From Stenopsyche tienmushanensis (taxonomy: Eukaryota > Arthropoda > Insecta > Trichoptera > Stenopsychidae), in assembly GCA_008973525.1 (NCBI GenBank), contig WACJ01000513.1:2666001-2730000 (forward strand): a DNA stretch of 64,000 nucleotides, given 5' to 3'. Shown piece by piece: positions 1 to 9,683 of the stretch (the first letter of the stretch is position 1; each line of letters opens with the position of its first letter). The position numbers and the translations under genes are program-made. The notes under the pieces were generated by a model. The model made no database searches and was not told the DNA's origin. It was given only the letters and a program-made list of their open reading frames with translations.

Positions 1-303
1 GTAAAGAATTTGATTTTTTTAAGAGAAAAGAGAGTATTCGCAGTTGGATTCCATAGGAATTGAACAAAAGGTAACTGAATCGTGACTTCAAACTTCGTAT
101 CAAATAGCTTATCGCATTGCTATAAACTAAAAAACGCACACTTTAGGAGAGAAACTCATTTAACCTTGTTTGTACGATGCATTGTTACTCGTTATTGGTG
201 AGCAACACGTGGCTAAGATTAATCAAATTTCACTCTTCAATACAACAGTTTAAAGTCGTAAATTACATCAAATATATGGATATGGCAACTGTGCAAAGAT
301 GTG

Positions 304-704
304 GATTCTAATTGCGAAGTTCTTCTTTTCTATCCTGCAGTATGTTGGTTGTTGAAAGGAAATGTTGTGAATCGTTTCTTTGAATTGAAAGATGAAATTA
401 ATTTATTCTTGGAAGCGCAAAATAAACATGAACTTTTGGTATACTATAACGACAAAGCATGTTTGAAAAGTGAAAAATAGGCTTGAAACTTAATAATTTT
501 TTAGGCATTTTTATCGAAGGTGTAAAACTAGCGAATAAAAATAAATCTTGGAAACATTGCCATGTTTGATAAAATCTGCAATGTGGTAGATGAATCTGAA
601 GATGAAATAAATGAAATTTGAAGGAGGAGATTAATAGGCATCTTGAATCCCTAGAAAACGAACTTCAGCATCATTTCTCTGAGCTGAAAAAAAGTGGGTC
701 TTAA
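304..704 (+). pseudogene. Relic of a hAT-derived SCAND3/ZBED5/FAM200-like transposase gene
   Basis: From 304 the frame reads DSN-CEVLLFYPAVCWLLKGN-VVNRFFELKDEINLFLEAQ and stops at 478. This strongly resembles the segment of SCAND3/ZBED5/FAM200 proteins (domesticated hAT transposases) usually written [22 protein letters not shown]. A second piece in another frame, 627-704, reads EINRHLESLENELQHHFS-ELKKSGS and matches the downstream LExEF-xxYF region of the same family. The two pieces lie in the correct order and orientation, separated by a stretch with stops and shifts. It is a decayed transposase copy rather than a working gene. The family assignment is from remembered motifs. Confidence 0.6.
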
Positions 705-1056
705 AGAGGGATTAATGGATTTTTTTTAGTTATTTTTAATTAAACTTTAAAAAAGCATTTTATTTAAAATTTAACTCATGATCAGAATTTGACACTGATT
801 GTTTTCGTGTTTCATATCAATTTTAAAGTTAATTAGTTCCAGTATTGATTTTTTACAAGCTATATCAAAAAATTGTGTTTTTCATCTCACTGGTGTCAGA
901 ATTACTTTACGTTAAATAATGTTTAATATTGATGGTTTTTAGTCTATGAAATCTTGGTTTATGGTTGAGTCACAGTCTCTTAATTAAGCTAAATAAAAAC
1001 GATTTAAACATCAGGACGAAGGAAAAAATATAGAGAATGTTGTGGTTTAAGAAAAA
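705..1056. other. AT-rich intergenic stretch
   Basis: Lies between the hAT relic and the 3' end of the first Asn-rich gene. I see no coding signal or repeat here. Confidence 0.5.
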
Positions 1057-1062
1057 TTTATT
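1057..1062 (-). terminator. Poly(A) signal of Asn-rich gene 1
   Basis: TTTATT on the plus strand is AATAAA on the minus strand, about 115 nt after the stop codon. The flanking sequence (AATAAATTTTTC) recurs after genes 4 and 5. Confidence 0.6.
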
Positions 1063-1176
1063 CGAAAGTGTATATAGCTTCTGAGAAAATCTGTTAGTAG
1101 TTGCTTCATTTGAATTGTTGTTATAGAAAGCTTAATTTTAAATGTGAGACTTTTTAGCCAACATTGTTTTGTTGTT

Positions 1177-2286
1177 TCAATTCTTATTGTTGTTGTTTCC
1201 ACGTCCGTTTCCGTTATTGTTGTTGTTGTTGTTTGTACGCCCGTTTCCATTATTGCCATTATTGTTGTTGTTTGTACGTCCGTTTCCATTATTCCCGTTA
1301 TTGTTGTTGTTGTTGTTTGTACGCCCGTTTCCATTATTGTTATTGTTGGTACGGCCGTTTCCATTATTCCCGTTATTGTTGTTTGTACGCCCGTTTCCAT
1401 TATTGTTATTGTTGGTACGGCCGTTTCCATTATTCCCGTTATTGTTGTTGTTGTTGTTTGTACGCCCGTTTCCATTATTGTTATTGTTGGTACGGCCGTT
1501 TCCATTATTATTGTTGTTGTTCGTACGTCCATTTCCATCGTTTACACCATTATTATTGTTTCCACGTCCATTATTGTTGTTGTTGTTATTGTTGGTACGC
1601 CCATTTCCATTATTTCCGTTGTTGTTGTTGGTACGCCCATTTCCATTATTGTTATTATTTGTACGTCCATTTCCATTATTGTTATTTCCATTATTGTTGT
1701 TGTTTGTACGTCCATTTCCATTATTGTTGTTGTTTGTACGCCCATTTCCATTATTTCCGTTATTGTTGTTGTTGTTTGTACGCCCGTTTCCATTATTATT
1801 ATTATTGTTGTTATTGTTTGTACGCCCGTTACCATCGTTTACTCCATTATTATTGTTGTTATTTTTACGTCCTGTTCCATCATTGTTTCCATTATTATTG
1901 TTGTTATTATTGGAACGTCCATTTCCATTGTTTCCATTATTATTGTTGTTGTTATTTCTAACGCATGTTTTTCCTTCACAATTATTAATTTCTTCGGTAA
2001 GGATTCCCTAAAAGCAGAATATAATTCATTACTTTTCATTTATTAACACTTTTATAAATTTACACTCCCCGAGTACGTTTCTATAGATTCATACAAATCA
2101 GAAATACAATCCAGAATTTATGTAACTACGACTACATCTTATGAACTTATTTCAGAAACTACAACACGACAAATTTTTTATCATTATATTTACGAAACTA
2201 GTAACAAAAATTTTACCAAAAAAAATTCTTACCTGGACGAGGAATGCCGCTACCAGAAGGAAAAAGATTTTGGTCATTGGTGTCAT
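1177..2286 (-). CDS. Secreted Asn/Gly-rich repeat protein, paralog 1 (two exons)
   Basis: Exon 1 is 2233-2286 and encodes MTPMTKIFFLLVAAFLVQ, a typical signal peptide. The donor is CAG|GTAAG. Exon 2 is 1177-2007, after acceptor TTTTAG, in phase 0. The 294-residue product starts its mature part GILTEEINN-CEGKTCVRN. The rest is Asn runs of 3-9 broken by NGNGRT units, with occasional DGTGRK or GVNDGNGR variants, and it ends RGNNNNKN. I checked the 276-codon exon 2 frame and found no stop. It differs from the other four paralogs in using NGNGRT rather than NGSGRG units and in lacking the GRGY end, so it is the most divergent copy. Arg is almost the only charged residue in the repeats, so the protein is basic. 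It is presumably secreted. I recognise no database family, and a structural or adhesive role is only a guess. Confidence 0.8.
1319..1509 (-). repeat. Coding tandem repeat, 66/75 bp units in gene 1
   Basis: A unit beginning GTACGCCCGTTTCC starts at 1319, 1385 and 1460. The first is 66 bp and the second 75 bp, the extra 9 bp being three more Asn codons. The units are otherwise nearly identical and each encodes two Asn-run/NGNGRT modules, so they look recently duplicated. Confidence 0.75.
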
Positions 2287-2336
2287 CTTGGAGCTTTGGT
2301 CTTGATGTCGACTACCTATTATTATTGTTGAAAAGG

Positions 2337-2407
2337 CTTATATACTATCCATTATTTATGATTTACGCGTTATCAATATTCAATTTTCCCATGAAATTGA
2401 TTTGAGC
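2337..2407 (-). promoter_or_regulatory. Promoter of gene 1: TATA box and conserved distal block
   Basis: A minus-strand TATATAAG (2337-2344) lies 51 nt upstream of ATG. An initiator-like TAGTCGAC lies between them. A block matching TCAATTTCAT (2391-2400) lies about 50 nt further upstream. The same three elements occur at nearly the same spacing before all five paralogs. Confidence 0.65.
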
Positions 2408-3230
2408 AGGATTATGACGGTTGCGAAACTTTATGAAAACTTATTTTCTTTTATCAACCAAACTTATTTTATTCTAAGCTGTGCATAGATTTTGAACAAT
2501 TTAACAATATCCATCGGTTTTTAACAAAACATCTTGAGAAATTAGTAATCAACAAAAATTAAAACTAAAAAATACATCCAAACAGACAAATTTGCTCTGA
2601 CCATGATTAATAATTAATCATTATTAATTTCTTACAACCGTCGATTTATTATGTATTTGTCAAGTGTCAATTTGTCAAGGGTATTCCACACTAAACTTCG
2701 CCCAAAGTCCGGGTGATTTCGCAAGAAATGGATGAACTCTACTTCTTTTGTAATATTGATATGCTTCTTTAACCAGCTAATGAATTGAAACGAAATTTTA
2801 GTGCAAAATGCAAAAAAATATTTTTTTATTTGACTTATATGAAAAGGCATTGATTCGATGATGCGTTAACACACTTAAAAAACATAAGATTCAGTTATTT
2901 TTTCAGCTAGTTCATCATTTTATATTTAAAAAAAAAATTGTGTATTTTAATACTGAAAATTGGCGTGCCTATAATTCTTCTCCGAAATATGAATCCACCA
3001 CGATATGTAGCAACGGTACCATGCGATTAGTGAAAAAATGTCATCGAAGCTATAGTTTGAAATGGAAAGATGATTTTGTGTTCTAATGATTCCAACTGAT
3101 ACAACACACAGGGTATGTGTGCATGCTTCACACATGGATAGCTATAAATGGGCTGCTCACACCCTCCTCATTTATTACCAGACAGTACGCATTACACAGT
3201 TTTCATTAGCACGGCATAAGCAAAATCTTT
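2408..3230. other. Intergenic stretch without a recognised gene
   Basis: AT-rich. A 72-codon minus-strand open frame at 2632-2850 and a few shorter ones resemble nothing I know. The right end runs into the Penelope-like relic, so part of this may be its decayed upstream portion. Confidence 0.4.
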
Positions 3231-3575
3231 GGGACGGGAAAAAAGATAGGAAGAGTCCTGCCCAATAAAAAGAACCAAGTGAAAAACGAAGATCAAGGAG
3301 CTTACGAGATCAAATGCGTAGTCTGCATCATTTCATACATTGAACAAACCAGTAGATAGATCGCCCAAAAGGTGACAGAATATGAAAATGCAGTCTTGCA
3401 ATTGGATTACAAATCAATAATAACCAAATATGATCATAATATAAATTTTGCTGATACAAAAACCATAGCAACCAACTTCGGCATCAGAATTGCGAGAAAA
3501 GCGATAGAAATCGAAAAACGAAGAAATAATAACGATGAAAGTGTAAAGAAACTAATGAAGCAACGACCAAGGCAC
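3231..3575 (+). pseudogene. Penelope-like element relic: GIY-YIG endonuclease domain
   Basis: The frame from 3231 reads KKIGRVLPNKKNQVKNE, then GAYEIKC (the GIY part), then SYIEQTSR (the YIG part with Gly replaced by Glu). One in-frame TAG follows at 3357-3359. It continues IAQKVTEYENAV, NINFADTKTIAT and RKAIEIEKRRNN. This order matches the C-terminal GIY-YIG domain of Penelope-like retroelements and related nucleases: GVYxIPC, YIGQT, R-x-x-EH, FDxTxxLA, REAIEIxKHP. The stop and the changed YIG glycine make it inactive. The reverse transcriptase part is not recognisable upstream. Confidence 0.65.
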
Positions 3576-4365
3576 CGGCAGTTATTCCGAGTCCATAGGT
3601 CCAACAGGAGACTCGAAATATCGAATAGAGGTACATTTGAGTTCTTAATTTACCTCTCAAATAACTACTAAGCGCAATCGTATGCTGTTTTTTAGCGTAA
3701 TTAAAAATATATGAAAGAACTTCAATAAATATAATCAAAACATAAAAACTTTCTTTCTTTGTTTTGCATTGCAACGCATGCCGGGCAATCTTAAATAAAA
3801 AATATTTTACACATTTCGCATAAAAAAAGTTGGTTGGTTGTAATTCAGTGATAGCAGATGCAATATGATTTACAGTCATTTTTTTTTTCCAAATTTCTGT
3901 CAGTGTTGATGATTTATTTTTACTATTTTATCAAAAATATATCGATACGCACTCTTTTTGAAATAGATATTAAAAAATGCTTTAAAAAAACCGCTAAATT
4001 TCGAAATCGCACAAAAAGAGGTTTGACTGTTTATAAAAATGTATTTTTCGTATGACAATATCCATTTTTGCTTAAGCATTAAATTGATTTAGTTAGATTT
4101 ATTTTAAATCTCGATTAATTATCACATTATTGAAAAATTCAAACGCGTTTATCGTTCATATCCAAAAAAATCGCGGTTTACTTTTGAAAATCCAAAATCC
4201 AATCCATTTTTTTTTTGTCTTTTTGGGACTTTTAGACACTTATCAGACTTAATCATAATCTGAAAGCATGAATTCAGTTTTGAAACTTTCTTCGTATAGT
4301 TGTTAAAACCTTTATGATAATTAAAAGTTTTGAAACTTAAGTAATTGTTCTCATTTTAATATGTA
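3576..4365. other. Intergenic stretch
   Basis: Very AT-rich with many homopolymer runs. I see no gene or repeat boundary here. Confidence 0.45.
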
Positions 4366-4371
4366 TTTATT
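4366..4371 (-). terminator. Poly(A) signal of Asn-rich gene 2
   Basis: Minus-strand AATAAA, about 90 nt after the stop codon. The spacing matches genes 3, 4 and 5. Confidence 0.55.
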
Positions 4372-4458
4372 TAATAATGTGAATAACCTAAAAATATTTC
4401 TTTGAATTATATTACATCAAATATCTTTTTATATGCTAATTCACAAAATGGTAGGTTC

Positions 4459-5304
4459 CTAATAACCACGGCCGGATCCATTGTTTCCGTTGTTGTTTGT
4501 ACGCCCATTTCCATTATTGTTGTTGTTGTTATTGTTGTGGCGTCCATGTCCATTGTTATTATTGTTGTTGTTGTGGCGTCCATGTCCATTATTATTGTTG
4601 TTTCCACGCCCACTTCCATTGTTTCCATTATTATTATTATTGTTGTTGCGTCCATTTCCATGATTGTTATTGTTATTATTGTTGTTGCGTTCATTTCCAT
4701 GATTGTTATTATTGTTGTTACCGCGTCCGCTTCCATTATTTCCATTGTTGTTGTTGTTGTTGCGTCCATGTCCATTATTTCCATTATTGTTGTTATTATT
4801 GTTTCCACGTCCACTTCCATTGTTTCCATTATTATTGTTGTTGTTTTTACTGCAGTGTTTTCCTACTTTACAGTCTTTATTATGTTTGTTGTTGTTGTTG
4901 TCGCGTCCATTTCCATTATTATTGTTGTTATTGTTATTATTTCCGCGTCCACTTCCATTATTGTTATTGTTGTGTCTTACGCAATGTTTTCCCTCACAAT
5001 TTCTATTATTATTATTATTATTTTCCTCGCTAAGAATTCCCTGCAAAAATAATATTATTCGTCAATTGTTTGTATATATTTTTTTATACAATGTTTTCCT
5101 AAACAATTTTTAAAACATTTTAAAACATTTTCTTCGGTAAGGATTTCCTGCAAGCAGAATATTATTAATTATCCCTTTTAATCCTCTTCTAATATATTTT
5201 TAACAAATAAAGTTATTATCTTGAATAAAATTTATATGATTTTGTCTTACCTGAACGAGGAATGCCGCTACCAGCAGGAAGAAGATTTTGGTCATTGGTG
5301 TCAT
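4459..5304 (-). CDS. Secreted Asn/Gly-rich repeat protein, paralog 2 (two exons)
   Basis: Exon 1, 5251-5304, encodes MTPMTKIFFLLVAAFLVQ and ends CAG|GTAAG. Exon 2, 4459-5040, follows acceptor TTTTGCAG in phase 0. The product has 211 residues. The mature N-terminus is GILSEENNNNNNRN, followed by CEGKHCVRH. A second cysteine motif, CKVGKHCSK, lies about 60 residues into exon 2. The remainder is Asn runs separated by NGSGRG, GHGR and HGNGR units, ending NNGSGRGY. Each NGS is a potential N-glycosylation sequon. The intron (5041-5250) contains a second acceptor and a short open exon (see 5055-5147), which makes this copy the most interesting of the five. It lies in the same orientation as its neighbours, about 3 kb apart, consistent with tandem duplication. 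Function unknown. Confidence 0.83.
5055..5147 (-). pseudogene. Short alternative or relic second exon inside the intron of gene 2
   Basis: After a good acceptor (TGCTTGCAG, ending at 5148) the frame from 5147 reads EILTEENVLK, then CFKNCLGKHC, then IKKYIQTIDE and a TAA at 5055-5057. It is 30 codons in the correct phase (0) to join exon 1. It shares the ILTEEN start and the CxGKHC motif with the large second exons but has no Asn/Gly repeats. Spliced to exon 1 it would give a 48-residue secreted peptide with three cysteines. It could be a true alternative exon, the ancestral form before repeat expansion, or a decayed extra copy of exon 2. The intact motif and reading frame argue mildly against simple decay. 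Confidence 0.5.
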
Positions 5305-5354
5305 CTTGGATCGATGGTCTTGAAGTCGACTGCTGATCAAAATTTTTGAGCAAC

Positions 5355-5426
5355 CTTATATACTGTTGATAAATTATTATTTGTACATATATTGAAATGC
5401 AATATTTTCCATGAAATTGATTAAAT
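5355..5426 (-). promoter_or_regulatory. Promoter of gene 2: TATA box and conserved distal block
   Basis: TATATAAG at 5355-5362 is 51 nt upstream of ATG. An initiator-like GCAGTCGAC lies between them, and TCAATTTCAT at 5411-5420 is the shared distal block. Confidence 0.65.
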
Positions 5427-6047
5427 CTGAATTTATTACGAAGCAAGATTAAAACCTACTTGTAAACATTTCGGTTATTTTTTTTCAGTTATTTGACACA
5501 TCTGTAATATAAAAAAAAGCATGAGTTCAATAGCCATAAAAGAAAATTTACCGTAAAATGTAAATCTGATACCAGTTAAAATATAAAGGATAAGGGCTAC
5601 AAAATCTCAATAAAGTTATCTAAATCAAGCAAATGAAAATCTTCAACAAGAATAAAAAAAAAGGTGTGTTCATTTTGGTTAGAGTGTATCATAATTATTC
5701 GAATAACATATATGAAATTGGCAAAGCATTCGAATATTCGAGTGTTCGAATATTTAATATATTTATATATACATGTTTTTTAACAAGAAAAAAGAGTTTA
5801 ATTTTTACCTGTGTCCGATATTTCGAACCTTCTGTCGGGTTCGTGCTCGCGGATTGAGTCAATCCACGTCCATATAGTAAAACGCTGATTTTCTTGAAAA
5901 TGAGCAGTTTGGATATCTTGGAATTGGAAAATTTTGCTGTTTTTTTTAAGAATTGACCAGTATGGAATTCTAAAAATTAGTAAAATTCTCGGAAATTCCC
6001 TATTTGGAAAAAAATCTGAGAATTAGAACATTTCCTTGGCTTATTTG
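5427..6047. other. Intergenic stretch
   Basis: AT-rich. The 74-codon plus-strand frame at 5633-5857 is Lys/Ile/Phe-rich and shows no family signature. Confidence 0.45.
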
Positions 6048-6218
6048 TATGAATTCAAATTGGGTTACAATGCAGCAAAAGCAACTGGAAATATTAACTG
6101 AGCATTCGGAGAAGGATTGATTTGTGAAAGAATAATTCAAAAAGGGCAAAATAATGTCGAAATAGGGAAGATAAAAATGCTGGACAAGTGGGTGCCACAC
6201 GAACTATCAAAAAGCTAA
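6048..6218 (+). pseudogene. Hsmar1/SETMAR-like mariner transposase relic
   Basis: The frame reads YEFKLGYNAAKATGNIN, stop, AFGEGLICERIIQK, and then in another frame KIKMLDKWVPHELSKS. This matches the HTH start (FEFKxGxxAAxTTRNIN-AFGxGTxxERTVQ) and the later KKLDKWVPHEL segment of Hsmar1/cecropia-type mariners, with the middle deleted. In-frame stops show it is dead. Confidence 0.65.
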
Positions 6219-6515
6219 AATTGAGTCACTTGCAAGTGTTTTCTTCGTTGATAAATTCAAATACATAACAATAGTAGTTATTGACACTAAAATATGTTGA
6301 AAAAATTGAATACAACAGTTTCTCCCCGAGTCTCCGATGACTAGTTTGAAAACAAAAATGCATCCAAGATTTTAAATAAGTTATATTTACTTGGGACTTA
6401 TTGCGAATAGACTCTCTAATAACAATGATCAAGAATATGTTAATAAAGAATATTATTCTGAGTTTTATTAGATAATACAGTGATTAAAAATCTTCCATTC
6501 AAAATAATTATTTAG

Positions 6516-6830
6516 ATGACAAAAATATTTAATGCACCTCTCAACATAGGGCACATCCCATCCATTTGGAAATCGGCGAACGTCATCCCATTGGCCAAAC
6601 CAGGCAATGATGCCAGTAACCCAATTAATTACTACCCGATCAGATTACTTTCTTCACTAAGTAAAATATTCGAAAAACATATCTGATCAACAGTTGCAGT
6701 TGTCTGAGGCAGTATGTCGCCAAGGAGTTTTAAGTTTCCTCTTTTTCTCCCTATTAAACCCTACTATTTTACCTTGTAAAATTTTATTTTTTCTGAATAA
6801 ATGTTTGTTAATAAATAGATAAATAAATTT
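6516..6830 (+). pseudogene. Non-LTR retrotransposon reverse transcriptase fragment
   Basis: The frame 6516-6686 reads NIGHIPSIWKSANVIPLAKP, then GNDASNPINYYPIRLLSSLS and KIFEKHI. This matches the RT start of Jockey/CR1-type LINEs (WKxAxVIPIxKPGKDPxxPxNYRPISLLSxLSKxFEK). After a deletion, 6710-6760 reads AVCRQGVLSFLFFSLL, resembling the AGVPQGSVLSPLLFxLY block. The copy ends in an AT-rich tail with TAAATAGATAAATAAA. Confidence 0.65.
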
Positions 6831-7234
6831 AGAGTTTTAATTTATCTTAAATATAACAACTAATTAATATTTTAATATAATTATTAAACAGTATGAGAAT
6901 TTTAGAAATATTTACTAAATATAAAATGTACTTCTTTTTTCTTGAAGAATTTTTATAAATCAACTTTGATTTGCGCTTTGTTTTGACCAATCGTTAGCTT
7001 TGAGGCGTTTTATTTATAGTAAAAATATAATCAATTAGCAAAAATAAATATATGCTCTTTTTTTGCTTCAAAAGCAAAATGTTCTTAGCAAAATTTTTCT
7101 GCAAATGCAAATTCTTTCTGTAGCAAAATTTTGGGAATATTTTCTTCTTTAAATGCTTAAAAATAATCGTCGTTTTATGTTTTATCATTGGAAGGAATTA
7201 ATTAAAAAGTAATTGTTTTAGCTCTGAAAAGAGA
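6831..7234. other. Intergenic stretch
   Basis: Extremely AT-rich. I see no feature apart from the short Lys/Leu/Phe-rich open frame at 6994-7188, which looks fortuitous. Confidence 0.45.
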
Positions 7235-7240
7235 TTTATT
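7235..7240 (-). terminator. Poly(A) signal of Asn-rich gene 3
   Basis: Minus-strand AATAAA, 90 nt after the stop. Confidence 0.55.
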
Positions 7241-7329
7241 TCATAGAAGGAACTACTTAAAGAAGATCTATGATAAATTACTTTACATTTATTCTTTTTC
7301 CGAAACAATTATCTAACATGGCAAGCTTT

Positions 7330-8215
7330 TTAATAACCGCGGCCATTATTTCCATTGTTATTATTGTTGTTGTTTCCACGTCCATTTCCATGATTTCCAT
7401 TGTTATTGTTGTTATTGCGTCCATTTCCATGATGATTATTATTATTGTTACGTCCATTTCCATGATGATTATTATTATTGTTACGTCCATTTCCATGATT
7501 ATTATTATTATTGTTTCCACGGCCACTTCCATTGTTTCCATTATTGTTGTTGTTGTTACGTCCATTTCCGTTATTACCATTATTGTTGTTATTATTGTTT
7601 CCACGTCCACTTCCATGGTTTCCGTTATTGTTGTTGTTGTTACGTCCATTTCCATTATTTCCATTATTATTATTATTATTGTTTCCACGTCCACTTCCGT
7701 TATTATTATTATTATTATTGTGTCTAGTGCAATGATTTCCTACACAGTTTCTATTGTTTCCACGCCCGCTTCCATTGTTTCCATTATTATTGTTGTTGTC
7801 ATTATTGTTTCCACGTCCGCTACCATTGTTTCCATTATTATTGTTGTTATTGTTTCCTCGCCCGTTTCCATTATTATTGTTATTATTGTTGTGTTTTACA
7901 CAATGTTTTCCTACACAGTCTCTATTATTGTTGTTGTTATTATTTTCTTCGGTAAGAATTCCCTGCAATTATAATACCATTCATTAACCTTTCTTATACA
8001 ATCTTCAATTGAAGTGCATACATCAATTTACTTTTTTTACACAACAATATTAAAGTTATAAACAATTTAAAATAAGATTTTATGATTTTAACAGCTACGA
8101 TGACCTCTCCTAATATATTTTTAGCTAAATATATTATTATATATATATGGTTTTTTCTCACCTGAACTAGGAATGCCGCTACCAGCAGGAAAAAGACTTT
8201 GGTCATTGGTGTCAT
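7330..8215 (-). CDS. Secreted Asn/Gly-rich repeat protein, paralog 3 (two exons)
   Basis: Exon 1, 8162-8215, encodes MTPMTKVFFLLVAAFLVQ and ends CAG|GTGAG. Exon 2, 7330-7962, follows acceptor ATTGCAG. The 228-residue product begins its mature part GILTEENNNNNNN, then RDCVGKHCVKH, and carries a second motif RNCVGNHCTRH after about 75 residues of exon 2. Repeat units are mostly NGSGRG and NGNGR between Asn runs of 5-7. Near the C-terminus come HGNGR units encoded by perfect 33-bp repeats, then an end of NGRGY. The two CxGxHC motifs divide the protein into an N-terminal repeat block and a longer C-terminal one, as in paralogs 2 and 4. Asn is encoded by mixed AAT and AAC, so these are not simple microsatellites. 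Confidence 0.83.
7418..7500 (-). repeat. 33-bp coding tandem repeat in gene 3
   Basis: Two identical 33-bp units start at 7418 and 7451, with a third diverging unit from 7484. Each encodes an 11-residue module, Asn run plus HHGNGR. Confidence 0.7.
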
Positions 8216-8265
8216 CTTGAATTGGTGGTCTTGACTTCGACTGCCGATTGATGTTGTTGAACAAG

Positions 8266-8336
8266 TTTATATATTGTTGTTAAATTAAAATTTACATGTA
8301 TGTCGAAATTCAATTTTCGCGTGAAATTGATTCAAT
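8266..8336 (-). promoter_or_regulatory. Promoter of gene 3: TATA box and conserved distal block
   Basis: TATATAAA at 8266-8273 is 51 nt upstream of ATG. GGCAGTCGA is the initiator-like site, and the distal TCAATTTCAC block lies at 8321-8330, preceded by ATTGAA. Confidence 0.65.
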
Positions 8337-8365
8337 GTGAAATATAAATTTAAAATAAATCTCGA

Positions 8366-8655
8366 TTAACACACTGTATGCGGGTCCGGTTTGATGAGTC
8401 ATGACGACTGGCGAGGGGGACAAAGCGTTATATATGTAAAAACGATTTCAAATCTATTCAAAAATAATACCATAAGTCAATAGATTGGTCGTACGCAAAA
8501 AAGCATTAATAAATGTCTCTATTCAAATTAAAAGGACTGAGATCACAGTCACCCGAAATCGCCTTGAGTTTTTCGTCAACTGAGATTAGTCTCCCGCCCT
8601 CAATGAGTGGTGCGCCGAGGAGTCTAATCCTCGTCTCCCGCATACAATGTGTTAA
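8366..8655. mobile_element. TTAA-flanked MITE (piggyBac-like target)
   Basis: A 282-bp element (8370-8651) with 15-bp terminal inverted repeats CACACTGTATGCGGG and CACATTGTATGCGGG (one mismatch). It is flanked on both sides by TTAA (8366-8369 and 8652-8655), the target of the piggyBac superfamily. There is no transposase inside. It sits about 30 bp beyond the gene 3 distal promoter block. Confidence 0.6.
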
Positions 8656-8763
8656 GACTTGTTTTCTTCCTCTTTTTAGTTTTCAATTCAAATTTTCAGC
8701 CAATTGCATTTTAATATCTTAAAATTATTATTTTCGCAATATTTTTTCTAAATTGTTTACGAA

Positions 8764-8915
8764 TATTGTATGCTATCAACAGTGTGAGGTTTAATTTATT
8801 GATATACCAGATTGACTCACGCTGCGCGATCCATGGAGAAAAGTGGATTTGCGTGGATAATGAGCGGTACACATACGAATATCATCTACTTTTACATCAA
8901 TATTGAATAGCAGTT
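8764..8915 (-). repeat. Dispersed repeat R1, copy 1
   Basis: Shares a block of about 150 bp (ATCAACAGTGTNAGGTTNAATTTAT, then ACGCTGCG, then AAANTGGRTTT) with 17690-17850, 47027-47160 and 48890-49035. The ends are not resolved and there is no coding capacity. Confidence 0.55.
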
Positions 8916-9588
8916 ATGTTAGTAAATACTTCCTCAGCGGGTCACCATGGCGATTATATCGAAATAAGACTTTTTGTGGAACATCTTTTAAAACTACTTG
9001 GAAAAAACTATATATATATTCTACTGTAATTTTTAGAAACTAACTAAAGAATGGAAAGATCTTTTTTTTTAAAATTTATAAGCAACGAAAGACTTTATGA
9101 TATAATTTAAGAAATTTCAGTTGTAGTTTCATTCCATCCAACCGTTATTCGATGAAATAATTTTAAACCAAAAGAAAGTATCCATGTCGATCAATAAGAA
9201 CTGATAGATCACTAGACATTGACATCTTATATATTCAATTTCCATATAATCACGATTATGTAAATAAACCAATTTATTAATTTGCTATTCTCAAAATTGA
9301 AGAATTAGAAATTCAAAAATATTTGTGGTATTAAAGATTTCTTTCCACCCCCACTCTTTTAAATTATCTCTCTTATCAAGACACGTTACGTAGGTGTTTC
9401 AAAATTATTTATTAAACCTATGATGATCATAATTTTTCCTCGAATTTAACTCATTTTTGATGCATATCGCCACTCTATAAAATAAGGAAGAAAATTTTTC
9501 ACGCTTTCTTTGATTATTTACAATCTTTCGCTTATGACATATTAAAATGTGGATGTTATGAAAATACGTGTTCTTATTTAAGGAAAAA
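8916..9588. other. Intergenic stretch
   Basis: AT-rich. I see no gene. Confidence 0.45.
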
Positions 9589-9594
9589 TTTATT
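9589..9594 (-). terminator. Poly(A) signal of Asn-rich gene 4
   Basis: Minus-strand AATAAA within AATAAATTTTTC, 90 nt after the stop. Confidence 0.6.
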
Positions 9595-9683
9595 TGACAA
9601 TTCGAAAAATCTCAAGAAGACTTATCAAGAAGTTATTTAACATCGATTTTTTTCCTAAGAGTTGGCTGCCAAAATATGGGTTC

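Noticed and set aside
1047..1538. Minus-strand Met/Thr/Ile-rich frames overlapping exon 2 (also at 4407-4829, 7278-7694, 9590-10033, 13081-13623)
   Set aside because: Shifted frames of the Asn-rich exons. Exon 1 phase and the conserved GIL[ST]EE start select the Asn frame.
1144..2046. Long plus-strand open frames rich in Val, Ile, Leu or Cys/Tyr opposite the Asn-rich exons (also at 4402-5113, 7270-7987, 9594-10541 and 13262-13813)
   Set aside because: They are mirror frames: codons AAT, AAC, GGA and CGT have no stop complement, so the opposite strand stays open. They lack signal peptides and splice logic.
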